64,000 nt of DNA from CAVOXO01 sp963700425 (GCA_963700425.1 CAVOXO010000001.1:1798001-1862000), one strand, 5' to 3'; shown: positions 1 to 8,626, counted from the stretch's first letter. The notes: generated from the sequence alone by a model not told the origin. Numbers and translations are program-made.

Positions 1-1373
1 AGAATCTGGCGGTCGGCGAGCGTTCCGCCACTCACATCGCCCACGCCGTGGACGAAGATGTACTCGGCGGGCACCCTCCCCACGAGCGCCGCTCCCTTGT
101 CGTCGAGGCGGAGCACGTCGCCATCCTCCGCCACGAGAACGCGCGATGGATCCACCCCCATTGTTCGAGCCAACTCGGCGTGTGCCATCAGATGCCGGAA
201 CTCCCCGTGTACGGGAACCATCCATTCGGGCTGGGCCACCGACAGCATCAACTTGAGCTCCTCGGCCTTGGCGTGCCCTGTGGCATGGACGTCCTCGATT
301 CCCGTGTGGACGACCTTCGCACCCAAACGGATCAGGTTGTCCATGACCCGACTGACCGCGCTCTCGTTCCCCGGAATCGGGTGCGAACTGAAGATCACCG
401 TGTCGTCGGGCGTGATCTTCAACCAGCGGTTCTCGTTCGCCCCGAGGAGTGCGAGCGCCGACATCGGTTCGCCCTGGGACCCCGTCGAGATCACGCACAC
501 CTCGCCGGGGTCGTGCCGGTCGATCTCGTCGATGTCGATGAGAGAACGCTCGGGAATGGTGAGGAGCTTCATCTCGCGTGCCAGCGAGACGTTCCGGCGC
601 ATCGATCGTCCCAACGGGGCGACGACGCGATCGAACGCGATGGCTGCATCCGCGATCTGCTGCACCCGATGGATGTGCGAGGCGAAACAGGCCGTCACGA
701 CTCTGCGGCCCACGTTCTCGTGCATCACGTCGTAGAGGACCGTCCCCACCGCCCGTTCCGACGTCGAGTGGCCGTGCTCCTCGGCGTTCGTCGAGTCCGA
801 CAGGAGGAGCCGGATGCCGTCACCCGACGCGATACCGCCGATGCGGGAGAGGTTGGAGAGTCGATTGTCCACCGGCGTGAGGTCGATCTTGAAGTCGCCG
901 GTGTGGAGAATCGTTCCCTGCGGCGTGTGAAAGGCCGTGGCGAATCCCTGGGGGACCGAGTGGGTCATCGGCAGGAATTCGCAGTCGAACTCGCCGAACC
1001 GGCGGCGTTCGCCGTCCTCCACGACGATGAACTCGGTGCGATCGACGAGTCCGGCTTCCTCGATCCTCGACTTCGCCAGGGCGAGACTCAGGGCCGACCC
1101 GATGACGGGGAACGACAACTCTTCGAAGGCGTACGCCAACGCGCCGACGTGATCTTCGTGGCCGTGGGTCAGGATGCAGCCGTCGATGTCATCGGCCCGC
1201 TCGATGAGCCACGAGAAATCGGGCAGGACGAGATCGATTCCCGCCATGTCGTGGGCGGGGAACATGAGCCCGCAGTCCAACAACATGATGCGTCCGGACA
1301 GCTCGATCGCTGCACAGTTGCGTCCGATCTCGCCGAGTCCGCCGAGAAATGTGATCGTGACCGGGTCACTCAT
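1..1373 (-). CDS. rnj: Ribonuclease J (partial, 3' end outside window)
   Basis: Metallo-beta-lactamase/beta-CASP ribonuclease that degrades and processes RNA in the cytoplasm as both endo- and 5'-3' exonuclease. The start at 1373 gives MSDPVTITFLGGLGEIGRN; the zinc-binding signature HGHEDH lies at residues 70-75, and later the frame shows the expected HTGDFK, SDSTN and PVHGEFRHL stretches. About 457 residues are inside the window, and the frame is still open at base 1, so roughly 100 residues of the usual ~560 are missing at the C-terminus. It starts 9 nt after dapA stops, with GAAGGA upstream as ribosome-binding site, so the two genes are co-transcribed. The dapA-rnj pair is common in actinobacteria. 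Very sure of the family; J1 versus J2 cannot be told. Confidence 0.95.
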   Translation of the reverse strand, partial: MSDPVTITFLGGLGEIGRNCAAIELSGRIMLLDCGLMFPAHDMAGIDLVLPDFSWLIERADDIDGCILTHGHEDHVGALAYAFEELSFPVIGSALSLALAKSRIEEAGLVDRTEFIVVEDGERRRFGEFDCEFLPMTHSVPQGFATAFHTPQGTILHTGDFKIDLTPVDNRLSNLSRIGGIASGDGIRLLLSDSTNAEEHGHSTSERAVGTVLYDVMHENVGRRVVTACFASHIHRVQQIADAAIAFDRVVAPLGRSMRRNVSLAREMKLLTIPERSLIDIDEIDRHDPGEVCVISTGSQGEPMSALALLGANENRWLKITPDDTVIFSSHPIPGNESAVSRVMDNLIRLGAKVVHTGIEDVHATGHAKAEELKLMLSVAQPEWMVPVHGEFRHLMAHAELARTMGVDPSRVLVAEDGDVLRLDDKGAALVGRVPAEYIFVHGVGDVSGGTLADRQI

Positions 1374-1382
1374 GGGGGTCCT

Positions 1383-2285
1383 TCACTGGAGTCCGTCGAT
1401 GATGTCGCTCGCCTTCGAAGCCAGCCATTCGGGGTCGGGAACCATCGGGGGGCGGCATCCACCGACCTGGAGGCCCAACGTGCGGAGGAGGGCCTTGGTG
1501 GGCATGGGGTTGGGACTCTCGTCTCCGGATTCGAACAGATAGCTGTCGATCAGGCTCTGGTTGAGCGCCACCGCGTCGCCGATGTCGCCGCCGAAGAACG
1601 CATCGATCATGGCTCGCATCTGCCGCGCGGCCCAGTGCGACGCCACCGAGATGACCCCCACGGCTCCGATCGACAGGAGCGGCAGGGTGTAGGCGTCGTC
1701 GCCGGAATAGACCTCGAAGTCGTCGGGGGCATCACGGATGAGCCTGGCCGTTTCGGTCGGATCTCCCGCGGCATCCTTCAACGCCACGATGTTGGGAACC
1801 TCGTGAGCGAGATGGAGCAGCGTCGAGGTCGAGATCTTGCGACCCGTCCGGATGGGGATGTCGTAGATGACGACGGGCAACGTCGTCGATTCGGCCACGG
1901 CGCGGAAGTAGCTCAGCAGTCCGGCCTGAGGGGGACGGTTGTAGTACGGACCGACCACGAGGACGCCGTCGACGCCGAGTCCCTCGGCCCGCCGGGTCGC
2001 CTCCACTGCGAACGAGGTGTCGTTGGAGCCCGTCCCCAGCAGGATCGGGACCTCGACAGCCGATCGCACCGCCCTGGTCAGCGCCACCTCCTCCGACGAC
2101 GTCAGAACCGGGCTCTCCCCCGTGGTTCCGGCGATGACCAGGCCCTCGCTCCCGTTCTCGACGAGCCACGCAGCGAGGTTGTGAGCCTCGTCGAGCGCCA
2201 GAGACCCGTCGTCTGCGAACGGGGTCACCATGGCCGTGACCACTCGGCCGAAACGGCCCTTGGTGGAGGGGGACTGTGTTGTCAT
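1383..2285 (-). CDS. dapA: 4-hydroxy-tetrahydrodipicolinate synthase
   Basis: Condenses pyruvate with aspartate semialdehyde, the first committed step of lysine and meso-diaminopimelate synthesis. A (beta/alpha)8 class I aldolase of 300 residues, the normal family length. GTTGESP is at residues 53-59, the catalytic Tyr is Y141 in VIYDIP, R146 is the substrate-carboxylate arginine, and the Schiff-base lysine is K170 in ALKD. I chose the ATG at 2285 over one 10 codons upstream because the alignable fold starts about residue 11 of this form and GAGAGG precedes it. A TATCGT box at 2314-2319 may be its -10 element. Directly upstream of rnj. No oddities. Confidence 0.96.
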   Translation of the reverse strand: MTTQSPSTKGRFGRVVTAMVTPFADDGSLALDEAHNLAAWLVENGSEGLVIAGTTGESPVLTSSEEVALTRAVRSAVEVPILLGTGSNDTSFAVEATRRAEGLGVDGVLVVGPYYNRPPQAGLLSYFRAVAESTTLPVVIYDIPIRTGRKISTSTLLHLAHEVPNIVALKDAAGDPTETARLIRDAPDDFEVYSGDDAYTLPLLSIGAVGVISVASHWAARQMRAMIDAFFGGDIGDAVALNQSLIDSYLFESGDESPNPMPTKALLRTLGLQVGGCRPPMVPDPEWLASKASDIIDGLQ

Positions 2286-2346
2286 CGGCCTCTCACTGGT
2301 CGTCGGCACTCGCACGATACTGCGCCAGGACCGACGCTCCGTCCGT

Positions 2347-2988
2347 TTAGCGTGCGTCCCGCTCGGTGGAACGGCTCCGTCCGGTGGTGGCCAGCAGGTC
2401 TTCGTGCACCTCGAACCAGATCGTGTGGAAGGAATCGACGAGGGGACGGGTCAGATAGTCGTGTTCATCGGCCAACACGTGTTGACGGGCAGCGGCGAAA
2501 CGCCGGCGGTACCGGTCGAACCGGCTCAGCGAACGGGCGAGCGGGACCAGAACGACGGCATCCAGTTCGTCGACCGTCCCGATGATCGTGACCACGGCGT
2601 CGGCGTCGTACTCGGGGTCGTCGTGCCGATTCGGACGGGGTCCGCTCGAGGTGTCGATCACCTGCCATCGTCGGCATGCCTCAAGGAAGGCGCTGTTCAG
2701 CGAACCGAATCGGCGGTAGGCCTCATCGACGACGGCGCCGGCGTCGCCGGCCGCGATCTCGCGGTGCAGCCACTCCCCCAGCGTCCGTCGACCCTCATCG
2801 GTGATCGACCATCCCCGATCGGGGGACCGCCGCTCCACCAGGAGCCCCGCTGCGGCTGCGAGGTCGAGATGCTCCCTGGCAGCGGCGGCGGCCATCCCGG
2901 TCCGATGGACCACCGCGTCGACGTCCGCGAATCCGACGAGCCTGACGGAGAGAAGGACGGAGCCCCGACCCGGTTCATCGGCACGCAT
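2347..2988 (-). CDS. Winged-helix-like hypothetical protein, conservon-adjacent
   Basis: Protein of 213 residues of unknown function. The N-terminal ~75 residues look like a winged-helix DNA-binding domain: helices, then AGLLVERR followed by WSITDEGRRTLGEWL, the usual recognition-helix/wing pattern of MarR/PadR-like proteins. The C-terminal half (from about residue 120) is helical, with SRFDRYRRRF and SFHTIWFEVHEDLL, and may be a ligand or protein-binding domain. It begins 12 nt after the stop of the small GTPase, so it is the last gene of the conservon-like operon. There is no clear Shine-Dalgarno sequence, which points to translational coupling. I do not recognise the C-terminal family. A transcriptional output for the GTPase module is a guess from position only. 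Confidence 0.7.
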   Translation of the reverse strand: MRADEPGRGSVLLSVRLVGFADVDAVVHRTGMAAAAAREHLDLAAAAGLLVERRSPDRGWSITDEGRRTLGEWLHREIAAGDAGAVVDEAYRRFGSLNSAFLEACRRWQVIDTSSGPRPNRHDDPEYDADAVVTIIGTVDELDAVVLVPLARSLSRFDRYRRRFAAARQHVLADEHDYLTRPLVDSFHTIWFEVHEDLLATTGRSRSTERDAR

Positions 2989-3000
2989 CGTGGTCAGACG

Positions 3001-3663
3001 CTAGAGCGCAGGCGACCCACGCCGGCGACAGCCGGGCCGTCGGACGCGCTTCTGCGCGATGGCGTGACGCACCAGTTCGACGAGCACGTCCTTCACCGAT
3101 GCCCGCTCACGGGCGTCGCACAGCAGGATGGGCACGTCCGGGCCGATCTCGAGAGCCTCACGGACGTCGTCGGGCTGATGGGCCACGACTCCGTCGAAGG
3201 TGTTGATGGCGACCACGTAGGGTCCGCCGCGTTTCTCGAAGTAGTCCAACGCTCCGAAGCAGTCGGCGAACCGGCGCGTGTCGACGATGACCACGGATCC
3301 CACCGATCCGCGGGCCAGTTCGTCCCACATGAACCAGAAGCGATCCTGGCCGGGCGTGCCGAACAGATAGAGCATCGTCGTCGGGCTGAGGGTCATCCGA
3401 CCGAAATCCATGGCCACGGTGGTCGTGGTCTTCGTCGAGACATCACCGAGGTCGTCGACCCCGACGCTGTAGTCGGTCATCAGCGCCTCGGTCGTGAGGG
3501 GGGTGATCTCGCTGATGGCGTCCACGAACGTGGTCTTGCCGGCGGCGAAGCCGCCAGCCACCACGATCTTGAGCGACGTGATCGATGCGACGGGTCCTGC
3601 CGGCTGCGGGGTGTGCTCCCCCTGACCGGGTGCGTCGATGATCTCAGAATGTCTGAAGGTCAT
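3001..3663 (-). CDS. Conservon-type small GTPase (CvnD/MglA-like)
   Basis: Ras-like cytoplasmic GTPase of 220 residues of the kind found as CvnD in Streptomyces conservons. P-loop GGFAAGKT is at residues 37-44. The G3 region reads GTPGQDRFWFMW and the G4 region NTFDG, the family's usual departures from DxxG and NKxD. Start 3663 (MTFRHSEII) has AAAGG upstream and overlaps the DUF742 gene by 20 nt; a longer form from 3714 is open but lies wholly inside that gene. Partners by context are the roadblock protein and DUF742 protein just upstream, which in conservons form a membrane-peripheral complex with the kinase. GTP binding looks intact. Confidence 0.9.
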   Translation of the reverse strand: MTFRHSEIIDAPGQGEHTPQPAGPVASITSLKIVVAGGFAAGKTTFVDAISEITPLTTEALMTDYSVGVDDLGDVSTKTTTTVAMDFGRMTLSPTTMLYLFGTPGQDRFWFMWDELARGSVGSVVIVDTRRFADCFGALDYFEKRGGPYVVAINTFDGVVAHQPDDVREALEIGPDVPILLCDARERASVKDVLVELVRHAIAQKRVRRPGCRRRGSPAL

Positions 3664-4004
3664 GGAGAAGCCTTTCGAGAGTGTGGAGATCGGGGCCCTC
3701 GTCGCCGACGACACCGCCGGTCACCTCCACCAGACCGCCGTCACGGAGATCGCCGACCAGAACTCTGGCCACGCCCAGGTAGACGTCGAGGTGGGCGGAG
3801 ATCTCGGCGACCGAGATCGGATTCCCACACAGACCGAGCGCCCGGCCGTGGTCGAAGCTCAGGTTCGGAGTCATGGGAGCCGGGACCACTGCGACGACGA
3901 TCGCATTCAGGGCCAGATCCTCGCCCGCGGATCCGCGCTCGACCCTTGGTGATCGCGAATTGCCGCACGAAACGAGGGCGCCCTGGGGTCTCGGCCACGA
4001 TCAC
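3644..4004 (-). CDS. DUF742 protein (CvnC-like), broken by one insertion
   Basis: Small protein of about 119 residues of the DUF742 family, the third conservon component, with a winged-helix-like C-terminal half. It starts with GTG at 4004, overlapping the roadblock stop (GTGA). The N-terminus PGRPRFVRQFAITKGRAR is in one frame; the rest, from EDLALNAIVV through NPISVAEISAHLDVYLGVARVLVGDL, is in the next frame. One extra G in the GGG at about 3928-3930 explains the break, and the span is 360+1 nt. I read this as a sequence error rather than gene decay because both halves carry conserved family motifs. The stop lies 20 nt inside the GTPase gene, indicating coupled translation. Confidence 0.85.
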
Positions 4005-4432
4005 ACCGCCGGCAGTGCGGCCTGCAGCTCGGTGCGGAGCGCAGGGCTCAGCACCGTTCCGGCCCGCTTCACGAGCATGGTCATCTCGTACCCGACCAGT
4101 CCCACGTCGCAGCTCTTGTCGGCGAGCACGGCGAGCGCCGACCCGTCGCTGATCGACATGAAGAACATGTATCCCTCGGTCAGCTCCACGAGCACCTGGG
4201 CGACGTCGCCGCCACCGAAGCAGCGGGCTGCTCCGTGCGTGAGACTCGTGAGTCCCGAGGCAACCGCGGCCAGCTGGTCACCGCCGGCCCGGCCGATACC
4301 GGGGGACATGGCCATGAGGAGTCCGTCCGATGACACCACGACGGCATCGACCACGCCGGGGATCTTCTCGGTGAACGACGCGACCAACCAGTTGAAGTTG
4401 ACGGCATCGGTACTGAGTGCGTTCGTGCTCAT
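4001..4432 (-). CDS. Roadblock/LC7 domain protein (CvnB-like)
   Basis: Protein of 143 residues with one roadblock/LC7 fold (residues about 12-125), the class that acts as GTPase regulator or scaffold for MglA/CvnD-type GTPases. Recognisable stretches are FTEKIPGVVDAVVVSSDGLLMA, then AAVASGLTSLTHGAAR, a GYMFFMSISDGSALAVLAD beta-hairpin and VGYEMTMLVKR. It overlaps the kinase stop by 4 nt (ATGA at 4429-4432) and the DUF742 start by 4 nt (GTGA), so kinase, roadblock and DUF742 are translated as a coupled set. Intact, normal length. Role by family: links the kinase to the GTPase. Confidence 0.92.
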   Translation of the reverse strand: MSTNALSTDAVNFNWLVASFTEKIPGVVDAVVVSSDGLLMAMSPGIGRAGGDQLAAVASGLTSLTHGAARCFGGGDVAQVLVELTEGYMFFMSISDGSALAVLADKSCDVGLVGYEMTMLVKRAGTVLSPALRTELQAALPAV

Positions 4433-7401
4433 CGTGCTGCTCCGTGATCGGTGGCCTGATCATCGACGGCGGCCGGCGGCGGCGGCGCCTGCTGGTCGCG
4501 GCGATCGAAAATGGATCGTCCCCGCTCGACACCGGCGTTGAGCCGGGTCATGGCCTCCCGTCGGGCCTCTGCGTCATCGCCGGGCGCCACAGCCGATGGC
4601 TGCTCGCCCCCGGTGGGAAGTCGGCGGAAGATGCCGGATTCGACCTGGGCCGCAACGTCGGGCTGGGAGTGATCGGTACCGCGCTTGCGCCGAAGCAGTC
4701 CCGCGGCGGTCATCTCCTCCTTGGTGGTGAACGTGGGTGCCGGAGGCTCGACGACCTGCGGGTCACCGGCCGGCGCCTGCGGTGGCGCGGGAGCCGTCGG
4801 CGGTGAGGGGTGCACACCGAAGATGGCGGTCGGCTCGTTCGCGGGAGCCGAGGGCGGGGGCGGGGGCGGGGGCGTCTCCGCGACAGGCGTCCCGTCGGGG
4901 TGCCGGAAGACGGGCTCGTCCGGAGCGGGCGACATCGTCTCGGCCGGAGGCGGCGGCGGGGGCGGGGGCGTCTCCGCGACAGGCGTCCCGTCGGGGTGCC
5001 GGAAGACGGGCTCGTCCGGAGCGGGCGACACCGTCTCGGCCGGAGGCGGCGGGGGCGGAGGCAACTCCTCAGCCACCGGAGGCGGAGGCGGAGGCGGAGG
5101 CGGAGGCAACTCCTCAGCCACCGGAACCACCGACTCAGGCGGAGGCGGAGGCAACTCCTCAGCCACCGGAACCACCGACTCAGGCGGAGGCGGAGGCAAC
5201 TCCTCAGCCACCGGAACCACCGACTCAGGCGGAGGCGGAGGCAACTCCTCAGCCACGCGGGCCACCGCGGCCGACAACTCCGGCGACGATGCCGGTGCCG
5301 CGAGGGCGGGCGGCGGAGGGGGTGGCGGGGGTGACAGCGAGGTGGGGTTGAACCCTCTGGCGATCGCTCCGGGGACGATCGGAGGGGGTGACTCGACGAT
5401 GATCTCGGGAGCTGCAGGAATCGAGATGGGGGTCGGTCGCGGCGACGAGAGCGGCAGGAGCCGTCGTCTCCTCGAGCGGCTCTTCGGGCCGCCGCGTCGG
5501 GCGTCTCCTCGAGCGGCGACAACGGTTCGAGCAGGGACGCAGGCAGCTCCACGCGCGCTGCGGTGCCGCCACCGGGGTTCGGGTGCAGCGCGACCACGAC
5601 CCCGATTCGGCGAGCGAGTCGACCGATCACCTGGAAACCCACTTGATCGGCCGCGATCTCGTCGACCTCGGGCGGGTTGGCAAGTCGTTCGTTGACGTCG
5701 GACTGCACCTCTGGAGGTATGCCGAAGCCGGAATCGGAGATCCAGATGCGGTAGCCCGCCGTGGACAGCTCGCCGCTCACGATGACCGGCGCCGTCGGGG
5801 GCGAGTAGTTGGCCGCGTTGTCGATCAGTTCGGCCAGGATGTGGGAGAGGTCGACGGCCATTCGGCCCGGAACCCGGGAGGAATCGCCCGATGGCACCCT
5901 CACATCGACCCGGGACATGTCCCGGACCTCCGAGGCGGCGCCCCTCATGATGTCCACCATCGGCACGGGCTCCGACCACGATCTCGGCGTGGTGTCGGCT
6001 GCCAGGACGAGCAGGTTCTCGGCGTTCCGTCGCATCGTGGTCATCACGTGGTCGATCTGGAAGAGGCCTTCGAGAACCTCGGGGTCCTCCTGCCGGGCCT
6101 CCATCGCATCGAGCAGTCCGAGCTGTTGATCCAAGAGGGCCTGGTTGCGTCGACCGAGGCTCACGAGGATGTTGGTGAGCGTGGCCGATCGCTTGCCGCG
6201 AGTGCTCGATCGACGTCTCGACGGCCGCCTTCAGAACTCCGTTGAAGGAATCGGCAAGAACGCCGATCTCGTCGGTCGAATCGTCGGTGATCTGCGGGAT
6301 GGACCGAGCGGCGTCGGCGGCGGTCGGGTTGTTGAGCGCCGAGAGCACGTCGGGGAGCCGATCCGTGGCGATCTCGTGGGCCTCGTCGGAGACCCGCCGC
6401 AACCGCTCGGACAGCGACCGGCCGAGGGCCAGAGCGGCGATGAGAGCCATGAACGAGCCCGCCACGGCTGCACCCAGGGACAGGTACGCCAGTCGCCGTG
6501 TCGAGTCCCGCACCGCGGCTGCGCGATCGATGAGCCGGCTGAAGAAGTCGTCGCCCAGGCCGTTGAGAGCCTCGACACGAACCGACATGGCGTCGTACCA
6601 GTCATCAGCTCCGACCGTGGGCTCCGCCCCGACACTCCCGGTGCGGATCAGCTCCCCGATGTAGCCGGTCGAGACGGCGACCGCAGGATCCTCGAGCACC
6701 GAGCGGAATTCTGCGACCGATGCCTGGTCGGCCTTCTGTTCGAAGGTCCCGAAACGCTCGTTGATCGTCTCCCTGAAGGCGACGGTCTGGCCGAACGCAT
6801 TGGTGTCGTAGTCAGTGGCGTCGAGGTGGTAGGCCACATATCCGCGCATGGACGCGGTCGATGCCTGACCCAGGGCGTAGCTCGCCAGAGCGTCCGCCTG
6901 ACGGACGAGGTCGGGATCGGCCGCGCCGAGCCCCACACTCGTCATCAGGCGCTCGAAAGGGGTGGTGAGTTTCTCGTACGCATCGAAGGCCTGTGCGGCG
7001 CTGGCCGTCCCGCTGTCGACGAGGGCGCGGACCTCGTCGATCTCGGTCGCTCGGTCGCTCGCATCGCTGACGGCCGCGGCGTAGCCGCCGGCGAGCGGTA
7101 CGGCGATCTCGTCGATGAAGTCCGACCGTCGGGCATCGGTGGCGGCTCGCGCTCTCTCGATGTCGGATTCGTCGACCGCAGCTCCGGCGAGCAGTCGCGC
7201 CGAGAGATCCCGCTCGTCGGCGAGATCGTCCATCAGGCGCACTGCGGACGACCCGATCAGCGCCCGATCGAGGCTGAGCTCCGCGTTCGCCGCATCGACG
7301 AACAGCGGCTGAACCGAGGTGACAACGGCCGCAACGAGAACCGCGATGAGCGGAACCGTCACCAGAAGGATCTTGCTGCGGAACGTCAGATTCTTGAACA
7401 T
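4429..7401 (-). CDS. Nitrate/nitrite-sensor-like histidine kinase with proline-rich tail (CvnA-like), frameshifted
   Basis: Membrane sensor kinase of about 989 residues. From the N-terminus: TM helix at residues 10-30, periplasmic helical NIT-type sensor to about 300, second TM at about 305-327, HAMP, dimerisation region with DHVMTTMRRNAENLLVLA, and ATPase domain with N-box ELIDNAANYSPP and G1 box DSGFGIPP. The C-terminal third is a proline-rich low-complexity tail. The start at 7401 has AGGAG 6 nt upstream. The frame breaks near 6192 and again twice near 5450-5510; the span of 2973 nt is divisible by three, as three single insertions would give. It is the first gene of the conservon operon and overlaps the roadblock gene by 4 nt. 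The tail's last ~100 residues (KEEMTAAGLLRRKRG) are non-repetitive and may dock partners. Confidence 0.85.
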   Translation of the reverse strand: MFKNLTFRSKILLVTVPLIAVLVAAVVTSVQPLFVDAANAELSLDRALIGSSAVRLMDDLADERDLSARLLAGAAVDESDIERARAATDARRSDFIDEIAVPLAGGYAAAVSDASDRATEIDEVRALVDSGTASAAQAFDAYEKLTTPFERLMTSVGLGAADPDLVRQADALASYALGQASTASMRGYVAYHLDATDYDTNAFGQTVAFRETINERFGTFEQKADQASVAEFRSVLEDPAVAVSTGYIGELIRTGSVGAEPTVGADDWYDAMSVRVEALNGLGDDFFSRLIDRAAAVRDSTRRLAYLSLGAAVAGSFMALIAALALGRSLSERLRRVSDEAHEIATDRLPDVLSALNNPTAADAARSIPQITDDSTDEIGVLADSFNGVLKAAVETSIEHSRQAIGHAHQHPREPRSTQPGPLGSTARTARCDGGPAGGPRGSRRPLPDRPRDDHDATERREPARPGSRHHAEIVVGARADGGHHEGRRLGGPGHVPGRCEGAIGRFLPGSGPNGRRPLPHPGRTDRQRGQLLAPDGAGHRERRAVHGGLPHLDLRFRLRHTSRGAVRRQRTTCQPARGRRDRGRSSGFPGDRSTRSPNRGRGRAAPEPRWRHRSARGAACVPARTVVAARGDARRGGPKSRSRRRRLLPLSSPRPTPISIPAAPEIIVESPPPIVPGAIARGFNPTSLSPPPPPPPPALAAPASSPELSAAVARVAEELPPPPPESVVPVAEELPPPPPESVVPVAEELPPPPPESVVPVAEELPPPPPPPPPPVAEELPPPPPPPAETVSPAPDEPVFRHPDGTPVAETPPPPPPPPAETMSPAPDEPVFRHPDGTPVAETPPPPPPPSAPANEPTAIFGVHPSPPTAPAPPQAPAGDPQVVEPPAPTFTTKEEMTAAGLLRRKRGTDHSQPDVAAQVESGIFRRLPTGGEQPSAVAPGDDAEARREAMTRLNAGVERGRSIFDRRDQQAPPPPAAVDDQATDHGAAR
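4871..5062 (-). repeat. Tandem 96-bp coding repeat (2 copies) in kinase tail
   Basis: Two nearly identical 96-bp units, starting at about 4871 and 4967 on the plus strand. Each encodes a 32-residue unit containing SPAPDEPVFRHPDGTPVAE followed by a run of eight or so prolines. The copies differ by about one residue (AETV versus AETM). The near identity at DNA level indicates recent duplication or gene-conversion-like homogenisation. Confidence 0.85.
5063..5287 (-). repeat. 45-bp tandem coding repeats (about 5 copies) in kinase tail
   Basis: The block beginning AACTCCTCAGCCAC recurs at 5063, 5108, 5153, 5198 and 5243, an exact 45-bp period. Each unit encodes about 15 residues, VAEELPPPPPESVVP, with the first unit richer in prolines and the last unit diverging. 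Such a repeat can expand or contract by slippage, so tail length probably varies between strains. Confidence 0.88.
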
Positions 7402-7531
7402 CGACCACTCCTGATTCGAGGCGTCCCGCTTCATATCGGCGTCAGGGCTCCCGCCTTGACCGAAACGGCGAAATCGGCCGAGGGAGCACCGGGAGATCGC
7501 GTCGAGACCGCCACGCTGGGTCCTAGAGTGC

Positions 7532-8626
7532 ATGATCGTGGTGACGCCCCCCTGCCCCTTCGTCTCCGCGCCCGGAACGCCTCCTCTCCGACTCGTCGGT
7601 CGCGCCGTTCACCTGGCGGCTCTCGAGCGCGCCATGCTCGGAACCGACTCCGCCGACGACCCGGCTCCGAGAATCGCCCAGGGTCCGGCCGGCTTCGGGG
7701 TGACGTCTCTTCTGCGGCACGCCTTCGATCGGGCGGTCTCGAAGAAGTGGGCGGCGACCTTCGTCGACGTGAGCGCCGAAGACCCTCCACTGCGAGAGCA
7801 GGTGGCGGAGAGCCTGCGCGCCGCCGTCGCTCAGCACCATCGCCTTCGTCCCGACAGCAGACGGGTCGCCCGCATGGTCGAGATCATCGAGGACTTCGCC
7901 GGCGGACGCGGCGGTGTTGCCGTCGACCTCCTGGAAACCCTCAAGGCCATCGGCCCATCGGTCACCGATGGCGGCGTCGGGTTGGTCCTGTTCTTCGACC
8001 ACGTTCATCGCCGACCCGCCGAGATGCTCTCCCTGCTGTCGGTGTCGCACTCCCTCGCGGGAAGCGGTCGACCGGTGTCGATGATCTTCGGTGGGCTGCC
8101 ACTCGACGGATCCGATGCGCCCCGCCTCGACGTGGAGGCACTCGGTTTCGAGAAGGTTGACGAACTGCTCGCCGCGGCGGGTCAGGCGGGCGGTCGCCGT
8201 TTCGATCCTCGCGCCGTCGACCGGATCGCCTCCCTGAGCGGGGGAACTCCGTTCCTGACCCAGTCCTTCGCCCGCGGTGCATGGAATGCCGCCACGGGGA
8301 ATCGCATCGGCGTCGATGATGTCGACAGGGGGCGGACGGAGTCCCAGTCAGGTGTGATCGACGAGTGGTACGGCCCGCGCACCCACGGCCTCAGCGGAAC
8401 CGAGATCCGATACCTGAAGGCGATGGACCCGGACCTGCCAGGGGTGCCGACCATCGAGACCGTGGGGCACCGCGTGGGCGACTCCACCAGGCTGGGAGGC
8501 GGCACGTCGCAGTTCGACGACGTGCGCGGCGCCCTGATGCGCCGAGGACTCGTCTACCTCGATCGGGCGGGAATCCTTCACCACACGCTCCCGTCGTTCG
8601 TGAGCTATCTGAACCGATTCGTCTGA
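7532..8626 (+). CDS. AAA/STAND-like protein with degenerate Walker motifs
   Basis: Protein of 364 residues resembling the AAA/Orc-like ATP-binding proteins with a C-terminal winged helix. RLVGRAVHLAALERAM (residues 20-35) is the usual entry helix. The P-loop reads GPAGFGVT (51-58), so the essential lysine is valine 57 (codon GTG at 7700-7702). The Walker B strand reads LVLFFDHVH, with histidine in place of the catalytic glutamate. LSGGTPFLTQSF is the sensor-2/lid-like region, and from about residue 285 a winged-helix tail follows. Nucleotide binding or hydrolysis is therefore probably lost. It is transcribed divergently from the conservon kinase across 130 bp and may share regulation with it. 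Function unknown; family assignment by motif pattern only. Confidence 0.65.
   Translation: MIVVTPPCPFVSAPGTPPLRLVGRAVHLAALERAMLGTDSADDPAPRIAQGPAGFGVTSLLRHAFDRAVSKKWAATFVDVSAEDPPLREQVAESLRAAVAQHHRLRPDSRRVARMVEIIEDFAGGRGGVAVDLLETLKAIGPSVTDGGVGLVLFFDHVHRRPAEMLSLLSVSHSLAGSGRPVSMIFGGLPLDGSDAPRLDVEALGFEKVDELLAAAGQAGGRRFDPRAVDRIASLSGGTPFLTQSFARGAWNAATGNRIGVDDVDRGRTESQSGVIDEWYGPRTHGLSGTEIRYLKAMDPDLPGVPTIETVGHRVGDSTRLGGGTSQFDDVRGALMRRGLVYLDRAGILHHTLPSFVSYLNRFV

Noticed and set aside
48..2585. Long plus-strand open frame (845 codons) opposite rnj and dapA
   Set aside because: The minus strand codes for RNase J and DapA with all motifs; the plus frame is open only because GC-rich codon use leaves few stops. 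Its product has no recognisable domain.
2230..4152. Plus-strand open frame of 640 codons opposite the winged-helix and GTPase genes
   Set aside because: Shadow frame; the minus strand has clear GTPase and DUF742 motifs and coupled overlaps.
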